Origin: Mucilaginibacter ginsenosidivorans
GTDB lineage: Bacteria > Bacteroidota > Bacteroidia > Sphingobacteriales > Sphingobacteriaceae
Direction: 5' to 3'
Assembly: GCF_007971025.1 (NCBI RefSeq)
Contig: NZ_CP042436.1
Coordinates: 5,146,001 to 5,210,000 of the forward strand
Length of the DNA stretch: 64,000 bases
Shown here: positions 38,470 through 46,800 of the stretch, piece by piece
How positions within the stretch are numbered: position 1 is the first letter of the stretch
How the letters are laid out: each line of letters begins with the position of its first letter
Notes under the pieces: model-generated
The model's input: the letters and a program-made list of their open reading frames with translations, nothing else
Told to the model about the DNA's origin: nothing
Databases searched by the model: none
Program-made: the position numbers and the translations under genes

Positions 38470-38590
38470 TCATATCGACTGGTGCCTAAAAAACCGGATC
38501 ATTATGCGTGGCTGCGATACACCCCCTAATAAAATTTGGGAAAAGCGCGTTGTTCGCCTTATCTTTAAACTGCATTGACATTTTGCAGAA

Positions 38591-39430
38591 ATGATCAAAA
38601 TGACAGATTTCCGATTTATTCCGGTCACACCTCATCCATCGTTGGGTCCGTACATAGCCAAAATGTGTATTTTCGAAAGCGGCGGCCGTCTTCCTGTGTC
38701 CGAAAGAAAGCTGATTGTCCCCAATGCAAATTTTAAATTAACCCTTACTTACCGCAATGGTATCGAGGCTCGTGTAGGCGACAGGTCATTTGTTCAAAGT
38801 GAAAATAAGCTTAGCTTAACTGGCCTGATCGATTTACCCGTTCTGCTCGACCCGCAAATGGACGTGCCCACCGGCACAATTATCATCGAGTTTAACCCGC
38901 TCGGGGCCTATCGTTTCTTTCGCTTATCGTATGATGAGCTGAAAAATCAAATTGTCGACCTGGAACACCTGGCAGGCAACTGCGCCGGCGAACTTCAGTC
39001 GCAGCTTGCCGAAACAACTTCTGTGATGGAAAAATTACAGCTGCTGCAGAATTTCCTGATCAGACTGCTGGATAAGACCGAAGCCGATCCGATCTATGAC
39101 TACTGCATTAAACGGATATCGGACTCCAAGGGCATGGTTAGTGTAGCGCAGCTCGAAAAGGAAACGGGCTATAGTTCGCGTTGGATTCATACCAAATTTT
39201 CGGAACACCTCGGCACCGGACCTAAAAACCTTGCGGAGATAACGCGGTTTAAGCAATTTTACCAGGCATTCTCGGCCGGCGCTGGCCACCAAGCCTTAAA
39301 AGAACAGATTTACCACCATTATCACGACCAGTCTCATTTCATCAGAGCATTCAGGCGTTTCACCGGCACCACGCCTACCGATCTGCAAAACAGCACGAAC
39401 GAGCTCAGCACCCGCAACTTTACTGCCTGA
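38591..39430 (+). CDS. AraC-family transcriptional regulator
   Basis: 279 residues. The N-terminal ~150 residues resemble the DUF6597-type sensing domain (ERKLIVPNANFKLTLTYR, TIIIEFNPLGAYRFF). The C-terminal ~100 residues carry an AraC helix-turn-helix domain (VSVAQLEKETGYSSRWIHTK and HYHDQSHFIRAFRRFTG). An alternative start three codons later is equally possible. It is followed in the same direction by an SRPBCC protein and a VOC protein, which it may regulate. Confidence 0.86.
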   Translation: MIKMTDFRFIPVTPHPSLGPYIAKMCIFESGGRLPVSERKLIVPNANFKLTLTYRNGIEARVGDRSFVQSENKLSLTGLIDLPVLLDPQMDVPTGTIIIEFNPLGAYRFFRLSYDELKNQIVDLEHLAGNCAGELQSQLAETTSVMEKLQLLQNFLIRLLDKTEADPIYDYCIKRISDSKGMVSVAQLEKETGYSSRWIHTKFSEHLGTGPKNLAEITRFKQFYQAFSAGAGHQALKEQIYHHYHDQSHFIRAFRRFTGTTPTDLQNSTNELSTRNFTA

Positions 39431-39467
39431 CTTCCGATTTGTACAATACCCGGGCTTACCGTCGCCC

Positions 39468-39475
39468 TAATTTTG
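39468..39475 (+). promoter_or_regulatory. -7 box candidate for the SRPBCC gene
   Basis: TAATTTTG matches TAnnTTTG exactly and lies 17 bases before the ATG at 39493. A TTTG at 39438-39441 could be the -33 element, but the 26-base spacer is longer than usual. Confidence 0.4.
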
Positions 39476-39492
39476 GTTAAAAAAACAATAAG

Positions 39493-39942
39493 ATGGAAAA
39501 GCAAAATTTCACGATCAGTATTTCTGCGGGGATCAGCGCAGAAGAAGCGATCAAAAAGATCAGCAATGTGCCTGCGTGGTGGGGCATAACCTTTAGCGGA
39601 AATTCTGAAAAACAAAATGATCAGTTTGTAGTAAAAATGGGGGGCGACTCGTTCTTCGACTTTACCGTAACGGAGTTGATTCCAGGCAAAAGAGTAGTAT
39701 GGTCAATTACAGATTGTAACATGCCCTGGTATTCCGATAAAAAGGAATGGGCCAATACAAGGTTGATATTCGACCTTAAGGAAACCGGCGGTGCAACGGC
39801 GTTGACCTTTACCCATGATGGGCTAACACCCGATGTTGAATGTTACAATGATTGCGCGCCCGGCTGGACCCACTGGATCAAAACAAGTTTATTTTCCTAT
39901 TTCACCACCGGACAAGGCGTTTTCAGGCCAGCCACCAAATAG
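39493..39942 (+). CDS. SRPBCC (START-like, AHSA1-type) protein
   Basis: 149 residues with the helix-grip pattern of AHSA1/SRPBCC proteins: an N-terminal strand, a Trp-rich turn (VPAWWG), VTELIPGKRVVWSI (about 59-72), TRLIFDLKETGGATALTFTH (about 88-107) and a long C-terminal helix. These bind hydrophobic ligands or act as co-chaperone-like or resistance proteins. A near-consensus -7 box precedes the gene. It is next to a VOC-family gene, a common pairing of small-molecule binding proteins. The role is unknown. Confidence 0.85.
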   Translation: MEKQNFTISISAGISAEEAIKKISNVPAWWGITFSGNSEKQNDQFVVKMGGDSFFDFTVTELIPGKRVVWSITDCNMPWYSDKKEWANTRLIFDLKETGGATALTFTHDGLTPDVECYNDCAPGWTHWIKTSLFSYFTTGQGVFRPATK

Positions 39943-39974
39943 ATCATTTCTTTTACCTGTAAAATTAAAACATC

Positions 39975-40412
39975 ATGGAAAAGGTAATTTTTGGGAACCA
40001 TTCGTCGGTCATAGTTCCGCGAAAGGACCGCGAAAGCATTCGCCGGTTTTATTGTGACGTCCTTGGCGGAAAGATCACGAAGGCAGAAGATGACAGGGAC
40101 TTTGTGCGCCTGGGCGACAATTTCTATATCGCATTTCTTTATGGCGATGTATCGGATGTGAACGATTTCTTACGAACCGCACGGTCGATCTGGCTCGAGA
40201 TCAAATCGGATAATGTAGCGGAAACGGCGAAAAAAATTCTTGATTTCGGCGTATTAAAGCTTGACATACCCGATCCTCACCTGTACTTTCAGGCTCCCGG
40301 GGGGCAGGTTTTACGGCTCACGGGCATCGGCGAGGACATGTCTTTCTACGAGGGGAACGGAGCAGGCCCCGACGTTGCAAAGGTAAAACAGGCAGTGGGC
40401 AAGAAATATTAA
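39975..40412 (+). CDS. VOC-superfamily (glyoxalase/dioxygenase-like) protein
   Basis: 145 residues with the paired beta-alpha-beta-beta-beta units of vicinal-oxygen-chelate proteins: HSSVIVPRKDRESIRRFYC then VLGGKIT in the first, and DIPDPHLYFQAPGGQVLRLTG in the second. Metal-binding positions cannot all be confirmed: His9 and Glu62/Glu134-like residues are candidates. Members act as glyoxalases, dioxygenases or antibiotic-binding proteins. It is the last gene before the tRNA-bounded island and is probably part of the resident chromosome. Confidence 0.83.
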   Translation: MEKVIFGNHSSVIVPRKDRESIRRFYCDVLGGKITKAEDDRDFVRLGDNFYIAFLYGDVSDVNDFLRTARSIWLEIKSDNVAETAKKILDFGVLKLDIPDPHLYFQAPGGQVLRLTGIGEDMSFYEGNGAGPDVAKVKQAVGKKY

Positions 40413-40472
40413 CATAGTCGCGGCGTATAACTCGAAAGTCCCCAGGGCGATAATGGAAAAACCTATTGGCAT

Positions 40473-40501
40473 AGGCAGGCAGTACTTTCGTACGCCTGCC
40501 T
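40473..40501. repeat. GC-rich inverted repeat after the VOC gene
   Basis: aggcaggc (40473-40480) and gcctgcct (40494-40501) pair, extended inward by agtac/gtac with one bulged base. It lies about 60 bases downstream of the VOC stop and may end its transcript, though no T-run follows directly. Confidence 0.5.
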
Positions 40502-40620
40502 GCCTTAAACTTGAAAAAGTAAAGCTAACTGCTGTGTCTTTCTTTAAGTGGTGGAAAATTGTTCAGCAAAAAGCCAGGTTATGGTTTTAAGCACTCCTGG
40601 GCATTCCGCTATTGAAATTG

Positions 40621-40647
40621 CAAAAACCCTTCAAAATTACTGAAAGG
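40621..40647 (-). terminator. Old terminator of the tRNA-Asn relic
   Basis: On the minus strand a 7-bp stem (positions 40647-40641 with 40633-40627, one G-U pair, 7-base loop) is followed by five T. It begins 12 bases after the 3' end of the tRNA-Asn fragment, where a tRNA terminator would be expected. Confidence 0.6.
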
Positions 40648-40658
40648 CCATTAAGCTA

Positions 40659-40699
40659 CTCCTGAGACTGGGCACCACCAGCGATCCCCTGATTAACAG
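40659..40699 (-). other. Decayed 3' half of tRNA-Asn (att-like duplicate of 49734-49775)
   Basis: Aligned by eye, 36 of 42 columns match the part of the intact tRNA-Asn gene from the anticodon loop to the 3' end, with one gap. The orientation is the same as the intact gene. The T-loop TTCGA is lost, so it cannot be a working tRNA. Its placement at the far end of the island is what site-specific insertion at a tRNA 3' end leaves behind. Confidence 0.72.
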
Positions 40700-40926
40700 A
40701 AGAATTTACGGTGTCTTTTCCATTATCGACAAGAAGGCAACCGGCTTATTTAAAGTGCGAATTTAAAATAATGTTAAAAATGATTAGTAGCGCCCTCGGT
40801 GCTCCTTAAATAAGATGAAATTAACTTTACGATAACAATCCGGGCTATATATGATGCAAATATTTAGGTAAGATTAAACATTCATGAAGTTTGATTTTCG
40901 GTGCTAAATCAAGTAAACTGATTTTA

Positions 40927-40934
40927 TAAGTTTG
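40927..40934 (+). promoter_or_regulatory. -7 box candidate of the island operon
   Basis: TAAGTTTG matches the TAnnTTTG consensus exactly, 22 bases before the first ATG of the operon. No TTG lies at the usual 19-21-base spacing, so confidence is limited. Confidence 0.4.
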
Positions 40935-40956
40935 AATTATTGATTTTCCCCTTCGT

Positions 40957-42009
40957 ATGAGAAAGAAGATTTTGTTTATCACCGGCTCGCTGAATCAAAC
41001 TTCTCAAATGCACCAGATAGCCAGCCTGTTACCAGATTACGACTGTTGGTTTAGCCAGATCTTCAGCGATGCGGCCACAGCCAAATTTTTTGAAAAACAT
41101 ACCAGCGTAATCGAGAGTACAGTAATGGCCCGGAGACACCGGGAAAGTACCGAAAAATATTTGCGAGCATTCGGTTGTCAAATAGACTATAAAGCCGTCA
41201 AAAATGAATATAGCCTGGTAGTTTTTTGCAGTGACATGGTGGTGCCTGCAAATTTGCGGCAAACCAAAAAGATATGGGTTCAGGAAGGCATGATCGACAA
41301 AATGACCATTGCAAGCCACATTGTCAAATTTTTTGGATTGCCTATTTGGATGGCAGGAAATACTTCTTTGAATGGCTCAACCAATTTATGCGACATATAC
41401 TGTGCTGCTTCGGAAGGTTATAAAACTGCGCTGTCAGAAAGGGGCGCTGATGAAAATAGGATTATCGTAACCGGGATACCCAATTATGACAATTTAGAAC
41501 TTTTTGCAGACAATGACTTCCCGCATCGCGACTACGTAATGGTGGCCACGACGGACCTGCGGGAAACTTTCCGGTTTGAGAACCGCCCGGCCTTTATCAG
41601 GAAAGCTGTAAAGATGGCTAACGGCAAGCGGCTTTTATTTAAGCTGCACCCTAACGAAAACTTTGCACGTGCCGAAGCTGAGATCAGGAGATATGCTCCC
41701 TCCGACGCGCTTATCTATCATCATGGTAATACCAATGAGATGATCGCTAATTGCTGTGAGCTGATCACGCAGTACTCCACCGTGGTTTATACCGGCATAG
41801 CACTAAGAAAAAAAGTACATTCCTGGTTCGACACCGAAAGCCTATACCGGCAGATGCCTATACAAAACCAGGGCACTTCTGCGGAGAACATTGCAGGGAT
41901 TTGCCGGAGTTATATTGAGTTTGAAGGAAAAGGAGATAAGTTTCTAAAAAACTTCATCTACCGGCCGGTAGATCCTCGGCCAGTGGTTGAAGAATTGATT
42001 GCAAGCTAA
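40957..42009 (+). CDS. GT-B-like glycosyltransferase of a surface-polysaccharide type
   Basis: 350 residues without signal peptide. The two-domain GT-B pattern is visible: an N-terminal Rossmann half (KKILFITGSLNQTSQMHQIA), a linker near 180-195, and a C-terminal half with the conserved LLFKLHPNE (227-234) and TQYSTVVYTGIAL (271-283), in the positions that bind the nucleotide sugar in polysialyltransferase- and CDP-glycerol-transferase-like enzymes. As the only transferase in the operon it is the likely enzyme that transfers the activated sugar acid made by the following genes. Acceptor and exact family are unknown. First gene of the operon. Confidence 0.7.
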   Translation: MRKKILFITGSLNQTSQMHQIASLLPDYDCWFSQIFSDAATAKFFEKHTSVIESTVMARRHRESTEKYLRAFGCQIDYKAVKNEYSLVVFCSDMVVPANLRQTKKIWVQEGMIDKMTIASHIVKFFGLPIWMAGNTSLNGSTNLCDIYCAASEGYKTALSERGADENRIIVTGIPNYDNLELFADNDFPHRDYVMVATTDLRETFRFENRPAFIRKAVKMANGKRLLFKLHPNENFARAEAEIRRYAPSDALIYHHGNTNEMIANCCELITQYSTVVYTGIALRKKVHSWFDTESLYRQMPIQNQGTSAENIAGICRSYIEFEGKGDKFLKNFIYRPVDPRPVVEELIAS

Positions 42010-42019
42010 ACGGAGGTCT

Positions 42020-42832
42020 ATGTCTCAGAAAATATTGATCGTAGTGCAGGCACGCATGTCATCAGGCAGGTTGCCCGGCAAAGTGATGTTGCCGTTGCTG
42101 GGTAAGAGCCTGCTGGCGCGAATGATCGAACGCCTGCAGATGAGCAAATACCAGCCGGAAATCATGATCGCTACCTCCGTTAATCCGGACGATGATATTC
42201 TTGAAAAAGAAGCTAAACATATTGGTGTGGCGTGTTTCAGGGGTAGCTTAAATAATTTACTGGAAAGGCATTATCTGGCGGCGATTAGGTACGGAGCAGA
42301 TATCGTTTTGAAGATTCCCTCAGATTGCCCATTGATCGATCCGCGGATAGTCGACCATGTGCTTGATTTCTTTTTTAAAAACGAAGGCAAGTATGATTAT
42401 ATAAGTAATCTGCACCCGGCTACGTGGCCAGATGGGAACGATGTGGAGGTCATGACGATGTATTGCCTTGAACAAACCTGCCGGTTAGCCACCCGAGCAC
42501 TTGAGCTGGAACATACAACACCTTATATATGGGAAAATCCCGATCAGTTTCGCATCGGAAATGTGGTTTGGGCCACAGGGAAGGACTATTCCATGTCGCA
42601 TCGTTTTACAATAGATTACCAGGAAGATTACGAATTTATTAAACGGGTATACGAACAGCTATATTTTAAAAAAGGCTGTTTTTCTTGTGAGGACATTATC
42701 GACTTGTTGATACAAAAGCCTGATATACAACAGATCAACGCTGAATATGCTGGCGTAAACTGGTATCGGCATCATCTCGACGAACTCAGCACTATATCAG
42801 CCAGACAAACAAAGATCATTCATGCACAATAA
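42020..42832 (+). CDS. SpsF/NeuA-like cytidylyltransferase
   Basis: 270 residues from the ATG at 42020, which follows a GGAGG at 42012-42016; a TTG start 21 bases earlier would overlap the previous gene. The N-terminus carries the nucleotidyltransferase signature QARMSSGRLPGKVM, with KIPSDCPLIDP (about 102-112) and a C-terminal HRFTIDYQEDYEFI. SpsF-group proteins resemble CMP-sialate and CMP-Kdo synthetases. The presumed reaction is CTP plus a keto-deoxy sugar acid giving the CMP-sugar and diphosphate. Its place beside a NeuB-type synthase supports that reading; the exact sugar is unknown. Its end overlaps the next gene by 11 bases. Confidence 0.82.
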   Translation: MSQKILIVVQARMSSGRLPGKVMLPLLGKSLLARMIERLQMSKYQPEIMIATSVNPDDDILEKEAKHIGVACFRGSLNNLLERHYLAAIRYGADIVLKIPSDCPLIDPRIVDHVLDFFFKNEGKYDYISNLHPATWPDGNDVEVMTMYCLEQTCRLATRALELEHTTPYIWENPDQFRIGNVVWATGKDYSMSHRFTIDYQEDYEFIKRVYEQLYFKKGCFSCEDIIDLLIQKPDIQQINAEYAGVNWYRHHLDELSTISARQTKIIHAQ

Positions 42833-43685
42833 ACACTACAGTAATCAGCAATTGGAAAGTATCGCTCTGAATGTAAGAGAGCATATTATCAAAATGTCAA
42901 CAGGCGGCGGCTGCTTTACCGGAGCGTCTCTATCTGCCGTTGATCTGATCGTTTACTTGTATGCCGAATTTTTGAATTTACATAATGATAATTTGATAGA
43001 TCCTGACCGGGATTACCTGTTCCTTTCCAAGGGGCATGATGTACCTGCCCTGTATGGGACTTTCGCGGAGCTGGGGTTGATGGAAAAGGAAAGGTTAGCT
43101 AATCATTTGTCCATAAATGATCATTTATACTGGCATCCGAATACAAATATTCCCGGGATAGAATTTCACTCAGGCTCGCTGGGCCATTTGCCATCGGTAG
43201 CGATCGGCGTGGCGATGGATATTAAAATCAGAGCCGGGAAAAACAAAGTGATTTGCATCCTGGGCGATGGCGAATTGAATGAAGGTTCATGCTGGGAGGC
43301 AGTACTTGTGGCAAATGCCTATAAACTCGATAACCTGGTTTTCGTGATCGATCGTAATAACTTTCAGGCTAATATGCCTACAGAAGAACTGATACCGTTG
43401 GAACCTTTGCAAGATAAATTCATAGCCTTCGGCAGCGCGGTTACCCGTATTGACGGGCATAATTATAATGCATTGCGGGCGGCATTTGAAAACTATCCGT
43501 TTAAAAAAGATAAACTGAACGTGGTAATTGCCGATACCGTCAGGGGGAAAGGATTGCCAAGTATCGAAAGACGGGCCGATCGTTGGTTCTGCAATTTTTC
43601 GGCGGATGAAGTACAGCAGCTTTTACAGGAATTGCACGGCGAACATTCAACTCAATTAACATCAGAAACTTTAGTGGTCAGATAA
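42822..43685 (+). CDS. Transketolase-like protein, N-terminal (thiamine-diphosphate-binding) subunit
   Basis: 287 residues, equal to the first half of a classical transketolase (about 660 residues). The thiamine-diphosphate motif is GDGELNEG (148-155) continuing to NLVFVIDRNNFQ; SKGH (69-72) and HSGSLGHLPS (116-125) provide the usual His residues. The chain stops before the Pyr domain, which is encoded by the next gene two bases later. Two-subunit transketolases of this type occur in secondary and polysaccharide clusters. It should transfer a two-carbon ketol unit between sugars, so it probably builds or modifies the sugar precursor. Confidence 0.9.
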   Translation: MHNKHYSNQQLESIALNVREHIIKMSTGGGCFTGASLSAVDLIVYLYAEFLNLHNDNLIDPDRDYLFLSKGHDVPALYGTFAELGLMEKERLANHLSINDHLYWHPNTNIPGIEFHSGSLGHLPSVAIGVAMDIKIRAGKNKVICILGDGELNEGSCWEAVLVANAYKLDNLVFVIDRNNFQANMPTEELIPLEPLQDKFIAFGSAVTRIDGHNYNALRAAFENYPFKKDKLNVVIADTVRGKGLPSIERRADRWFCNFSADEVQQLLQELHGEHSTQLTSETLVVR

Positions 43686-43687
43686 AT

Positions 43688-44623
43688 ATGTCATACGAGG
43701 AATTACTTACAGAAATGGGTGTTGCGGATGAACGGTTTATCGCGATGACAGCAGAAAACCGGGCATTAATACGCAAACTACCGCAGGTATTGGGCAATCG
43801 TTTTATAGACACCGGGATAACTGAACAGACGATGATAGGCGCAGCCGCGGGTTTGGCATTGCGCGGCCGAATACCTGTTGTTCACGCTTTGGCTTCTTTT
43901 TTATCGATGCGTGCGTTTGAGTTTATACGTACCGATGCAGGCATACCCGCATTGCCTTTAAAGCTAAGTGCATTTATACCCGGTTTACTATCTGACGCCA
44001 ACGGGCCGACACACCAGGCTATTGAGGACATTTCTATTATGCGGGGTATCCCCAATATGACAGTTTTTGCACCTGCCGATGAAGATGACATGGTAAAAAT
44101 GCTGCCTCAAATATGGGCATCCCCCCAGCCTGCCTATACACGTATCAATACCCGGCAAACCAGCTATGTTCATGAACCATTTGAATTAGGAAAAGCCGAG
44201 GTGATATCAAAAGGCACTGATGTCATGATTCTTACTTATGGGCTCCTTTTTGAACAAGCCATGATCGCGTTGGATATGTTGAAAGACGAGGGCTTATCTG
44301 TGGGCCTTGTCAATATGCGCAGTTTGAAACCGGTTGATGAACAAGCCATTCTCGAAGCTGCAAATAGTAGGTTATTAGTTACTCTTGAAGATCATTTCCT
44401 GACCGGCGGTTTATATACCATAGTTGCCGAAGTATTATTAAAGCATCAAAAGACTGCAAATGTCCTGCCCTTTGCTCTAAATGAAAAATGGTTTAAACCT
44501 GCACTATTGCCTGCAGTAATGCAACATGAGGGTTTCAACGGTAAGAAAATAGCAGAAAAGATACTTGGTTATCAGACCGAACATATTCAACCCGAAATTT
44601 TAAAACCCCAGTTTGCTGAATAA
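43688..44623 (+). CDS. Transketolase-like protein, C-terminal subunit
   Basis: 311 residues carrying the pyrimidine-binding and C-terminal domains. The catalytic glutamate is Glu46 in DTGITEQTMIG, which activates the thiamine cofactor. GPTHQAIEDI (about 105-114) and the C-terminal domain start near residue 180 (SKGTDVMILTYG). It starts two bases after the stop of the N-terminal subunit, so expression is coupled. Together they make one transketolase-type enzyme. A 1-deoxyxylulose-5-phosphate synthase role is unlikely, because that enzyme is a single chain, but I cannot give the donor and acceptor. Confidence 0.9.
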   Translation: MSYEELLTEMGVADERFIAMTAENRALIRKLPQVLGNRFIDTGITEQTMIGAAAGLALRGRIPVVHALASFLSMRAFEFIRTDAGIPALPLKLSAFIPGLLSDANGPTHQAIEDISIMRGIPNMTVFAPADEDDMVKMLPQIWASPQPAYTRINTRQTSYVHEPFELGKAEVISKGTDVMILTYGLLFEQAMIALDMLKDEGLSVGLVNMRSLKPVDEQAILEAANSRLLVTLEDHFLTGGLYTIVAEVLLKHQKTANVLPFALNEKWFKPALLPAVMQHEGFNGKKIAEKILGYQTEHIQPEILKPQFAE

Positions 44624-44635
44624 AACACCAACTAT

Positions 44636-45982
44636 ATGCCTAACAAAATAGGATTTAACGAGAATTACCCGGATATCACCCAGTCTGATAAACTTTATCA
44701 ACGCGCCCTTAAAGTGCAAAAGCCGGTTACCCAAACCCTGGCAAAGGGGCCGGGGCAATTTACAAAAGGCGCCGCTCCAAAATACCTGGCAATGGGCAAA
44801 GGCTCACATGTTTGGGATGTGGATGGTAACGAGTATATCGATTTTAATGCGGCTATTGGACCCTTATCGTTAGGATATGCCTACCCGGCTGTTGATCAGG
44901 CCATAAAAGATCAATTGGAGGACGGCATCACCTTTTCCTTAATGCATCCGCTCGAAGTAGAAGTTGCCGAACTGATACAGGAGATCATTCCCAATGCCGA
45001 AGCGGTAAAAATTGCCAAAACGGGCGCTGATGTATGTTCGGCTGCTATACGGGTAGCCAGGGCATTTACCGGGCGCGATAAAGTGTATTGTTGCGGTTAC
45101 CACGGCTGGCACGATTGGTACATCGGTATTACCAGCCGCAATGCAGGTATACCGGGAGCTATACAAGATCTCACTTATACATTTGAATATAACGATATAG
45201 AATCGATAAAAGCTGCGCTTGATGAGACCATAGCTGCTTTAATATTAGAGCCTTTTATTTTTGAAACCCCTGCACCCGGGTTTCTCCGGGAGCTTGCGGC
45301 TGTGTGCAAAGAAAACGGCACCTTATTGATATTCGATGAAATGTGGACAGGCTTTCGCATTGCCATAGGTGGCGCTCAGGAATATTTCAACGTAAACGCC
45401 GACCTGGCCGTATTTTCAAAAGCTTGCGCCAATGGTATGCCCATCGCTTTATTGACTGGCAGGGCCGATGTGATGGAGCTTTTCAACTCACAGGTGTTTA
45501 GTTATACTACATTCGGAGGCGAAGCGTTGTCATTAGCCGCTTGTAAAGCCACCATTAATGAGCTGGTTGACAAAAATGTGCCGCGGTACTTAGATGAAAA
45601 AGGGGCATTGTTAAAAGACGGCTACAACCAGTTAGCCATTGAAATGGGTATGGATAAGTATACCCGTTGCATTGGTTATAACTGCCGTACCATGATAACC
45701 TTTACCCCTGAAGCAGGTAATGGTCTGGAAGTAAAAACACTGATGCAGCAGGAAATGATTAAGCGCGGGATATTATGGGCCGGCTTTCATAACATGTGCT
45801 ATAGCCATACAAATGAGGATATCCAATATACCCTTTCTGCTTACCGTGATGTAATGCCAATTATGAAAGAGGCCATTGAAAGCGGTGACATCAAAAAATA
45901 TTTAAGAGGAGAAGTACTGGAAGCGGTATTCCGTAAGGTAAGCAATTATAATATTAAGCCAAAAAATACGGCAGTAAGCTAA
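44636..45982 (+). CDS. Class III aminotransferase, glutamate-1-semialdehyde-aminomutase-like
   Basis: 448 residues of the fold-type I PLP family. The cofactor lysine is Lys262 in FSKACANGMP; Asp234 in IFDEMWTGFR binds the PLP nitrogen, and GYHGWHDWYIG (154-164) is typical of the glutamate-1-semialdehyde-aminomutase group. A haem-synthesis role is unlikely in this setting; members in glycan clusters add an amino group to a keto sugar or shift an amine along a chain. Here it may act on the precursor of the sugar acid. The next gene begins two bases after the stop. Confidence 0.85.
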   Translation: MPNKIGFNENYPDITQSDKLYQRALKVQKPVTQTLAKGPGQFTKGAAPKYLAMGKGSHVWDVDGNEYIDFNAAIGPLSLGYAYPAVDQAIKDQLEDGITFSLMHPLEVEVAELIQEIIPNAEAVKIAKTGADVCSAAIRVARAFTGRDKVYCCGYHGWHDWYIGITSRNAGIPGAIQDLTYTFEYNDIESIKAALDETIAALILEPFIFETPAPGFLRELAAVCKENGTLLIFDEMWTGFRIAIGGAQEYFNVNADLAVFSKACANGMPIALLTGRADVMELFNSQVFSYTTFGGEALSLAACKATINELVDKNVPRYLDEKGALLKDGYNQLAIEMGMDKYTRCIGYNCRTMITFTPEAGNGLEVKTLMQQEMIKRGILWAGFHNMCYSHTNEDIQYTLSAYRDVMPIMKEAIESGDIKKYLRGEVLEAVFRKVSNYNIKPKNTAVS

Positions 45983-45984
45983 AA

Positions 45985-46788
45985 ATGGAATTGTTTTCAT
46001 TGCATCAAAAAACGGCCATAGTTACTGGTGCACTCGGGTTGATCGGTAAAAAGCATTGCGAAGCTCTCGCAACGGCTGGCGCTGATGTAGTAGTTGCAGA
46101 CATTGACGGCGAACGTGCCCAAAAGTTTGCAAAGCAATTGGGCAGTAATCACCTGGGTATTGGTCTTGACGTAACCAGCAAAGCATCGATAACCCAGGCC
46201 CTGGACGAAACCCTTAATAAATACGACACCATTGATGTGCTGGTAAACAACGCGGCTATCAATGATATGTTCGAAAATCCGGCGTTGGCAAAAGAGCAGT
46301 CGGCCTTTGAGAACTATCCGCTTGAAGCGTTCCAAAAATCGTTAGATGTGAATGTGACCGGCGTCTTTTTGTGCTCGCAGGTATTCGGATCAAAAATGGC
46401 AGAGCAAGGTGGGGGTAGTATTATTAATATCGCTTCAACTTACGGCATGGTTGGCCCGGATCAATCTATTTATCGTGATGAATGTAGGACGCAGACTTTT
46501 TATAAATCGGCAGCATACCCGGTTACTAAGGGGGCTGTTATAAATTTCACCCGGTTTTTAGCAGCTTATTGGGGCAATAAAGGAGTGAGGGTGAATACAC
46601 TTTCACCAGGTGGGGTAGAGAACGGGCAAAACGAGTTTTTTATACACAATTATTCAGCAAAAACATTACTGGGCCGTATGGCCAAATCATCTGACTATCA
46701 GGGCGCGCTTATTTTCCTGGCCAGTGAAGCATCTGCTTATATGACAGGTGCCAACCTGGTGGTAGACGGAGGATGGACAGCAATTTAA
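45985..46788 (+). CDS. Short-chain dehydrogenase/reductase
   Basis: 267 residues, classical SDR length. NAD(P)-binding TGALGLIG is at 14-21, NNAA at about 88-91, and the catalytic set Ser151 (INIAST), Tyr178 and Lys182 (YPVTK). The C-terminus carries the usual NLVVDGGWTAI. An insertion before the catalytic Tyr (YRDECRTQTFYKSAAYP) is typical of SDRs found in flagellin or surface-sugar clusters. It probably oxidises or reduces a hydroxyl of the sugar precursor, preparing a keto group for the aminotransferase or reversing it; that link is inference. Confidence 0.85.
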   Translation: MELFSLHQKTAIVTGALGLIGKKHCEALATAGADVVVADIDGERAQKFAKQLGSNHLGIGLDVTSKASITQALDETLNKYDTIDVLVNNAAINDMFENPALAKEQSAFENYPLEAFQKSLDVNVTGVFLCSQVFGSKMAEQGGGSIINIASTYGMVGPDQSIYRDECRTQTFYKSAAYPVTKGAVINFTRFLAAYWGNKGVRVNTLSPGGVENGQNEFFIHNYSAKTLLGRMAKSSDYQGALIFLASEASAYMTGANLVVDGGWTAI

Positions 46789-46800
46789 ACCAATAAAATC

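Larger units (their letters stand above)
40413..40956 (+). other. Junction region between the chromosome and the island
   Basis: A 544-base stretch without a credible gene. It holds, in order, a long hairpin (40473-40501), an intrinsic terminator on the minus strand (40621-40647), a decayed 3' half of a tRNA-Asn gene (40659-40699) and an island promoter candidate (40927-40934). Small frames around 40582-40644 and through the tRNA fragment are not convincing. Confidence 0.7.

Noticed and set aside
40582-40764. Short reading frames across the island junction, including one through the tRNA fragment
   Set aside because: They are broken by a stop at 40642-40644, have no recognisable motif and are better explained by the tRNA relic.
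44636-45982. Haem-biosynthetic hemL
   Set aside because: The sequence is in the broad aminomutase-like class, but its place in a surface-sugar operon makes a haem role unlikely.
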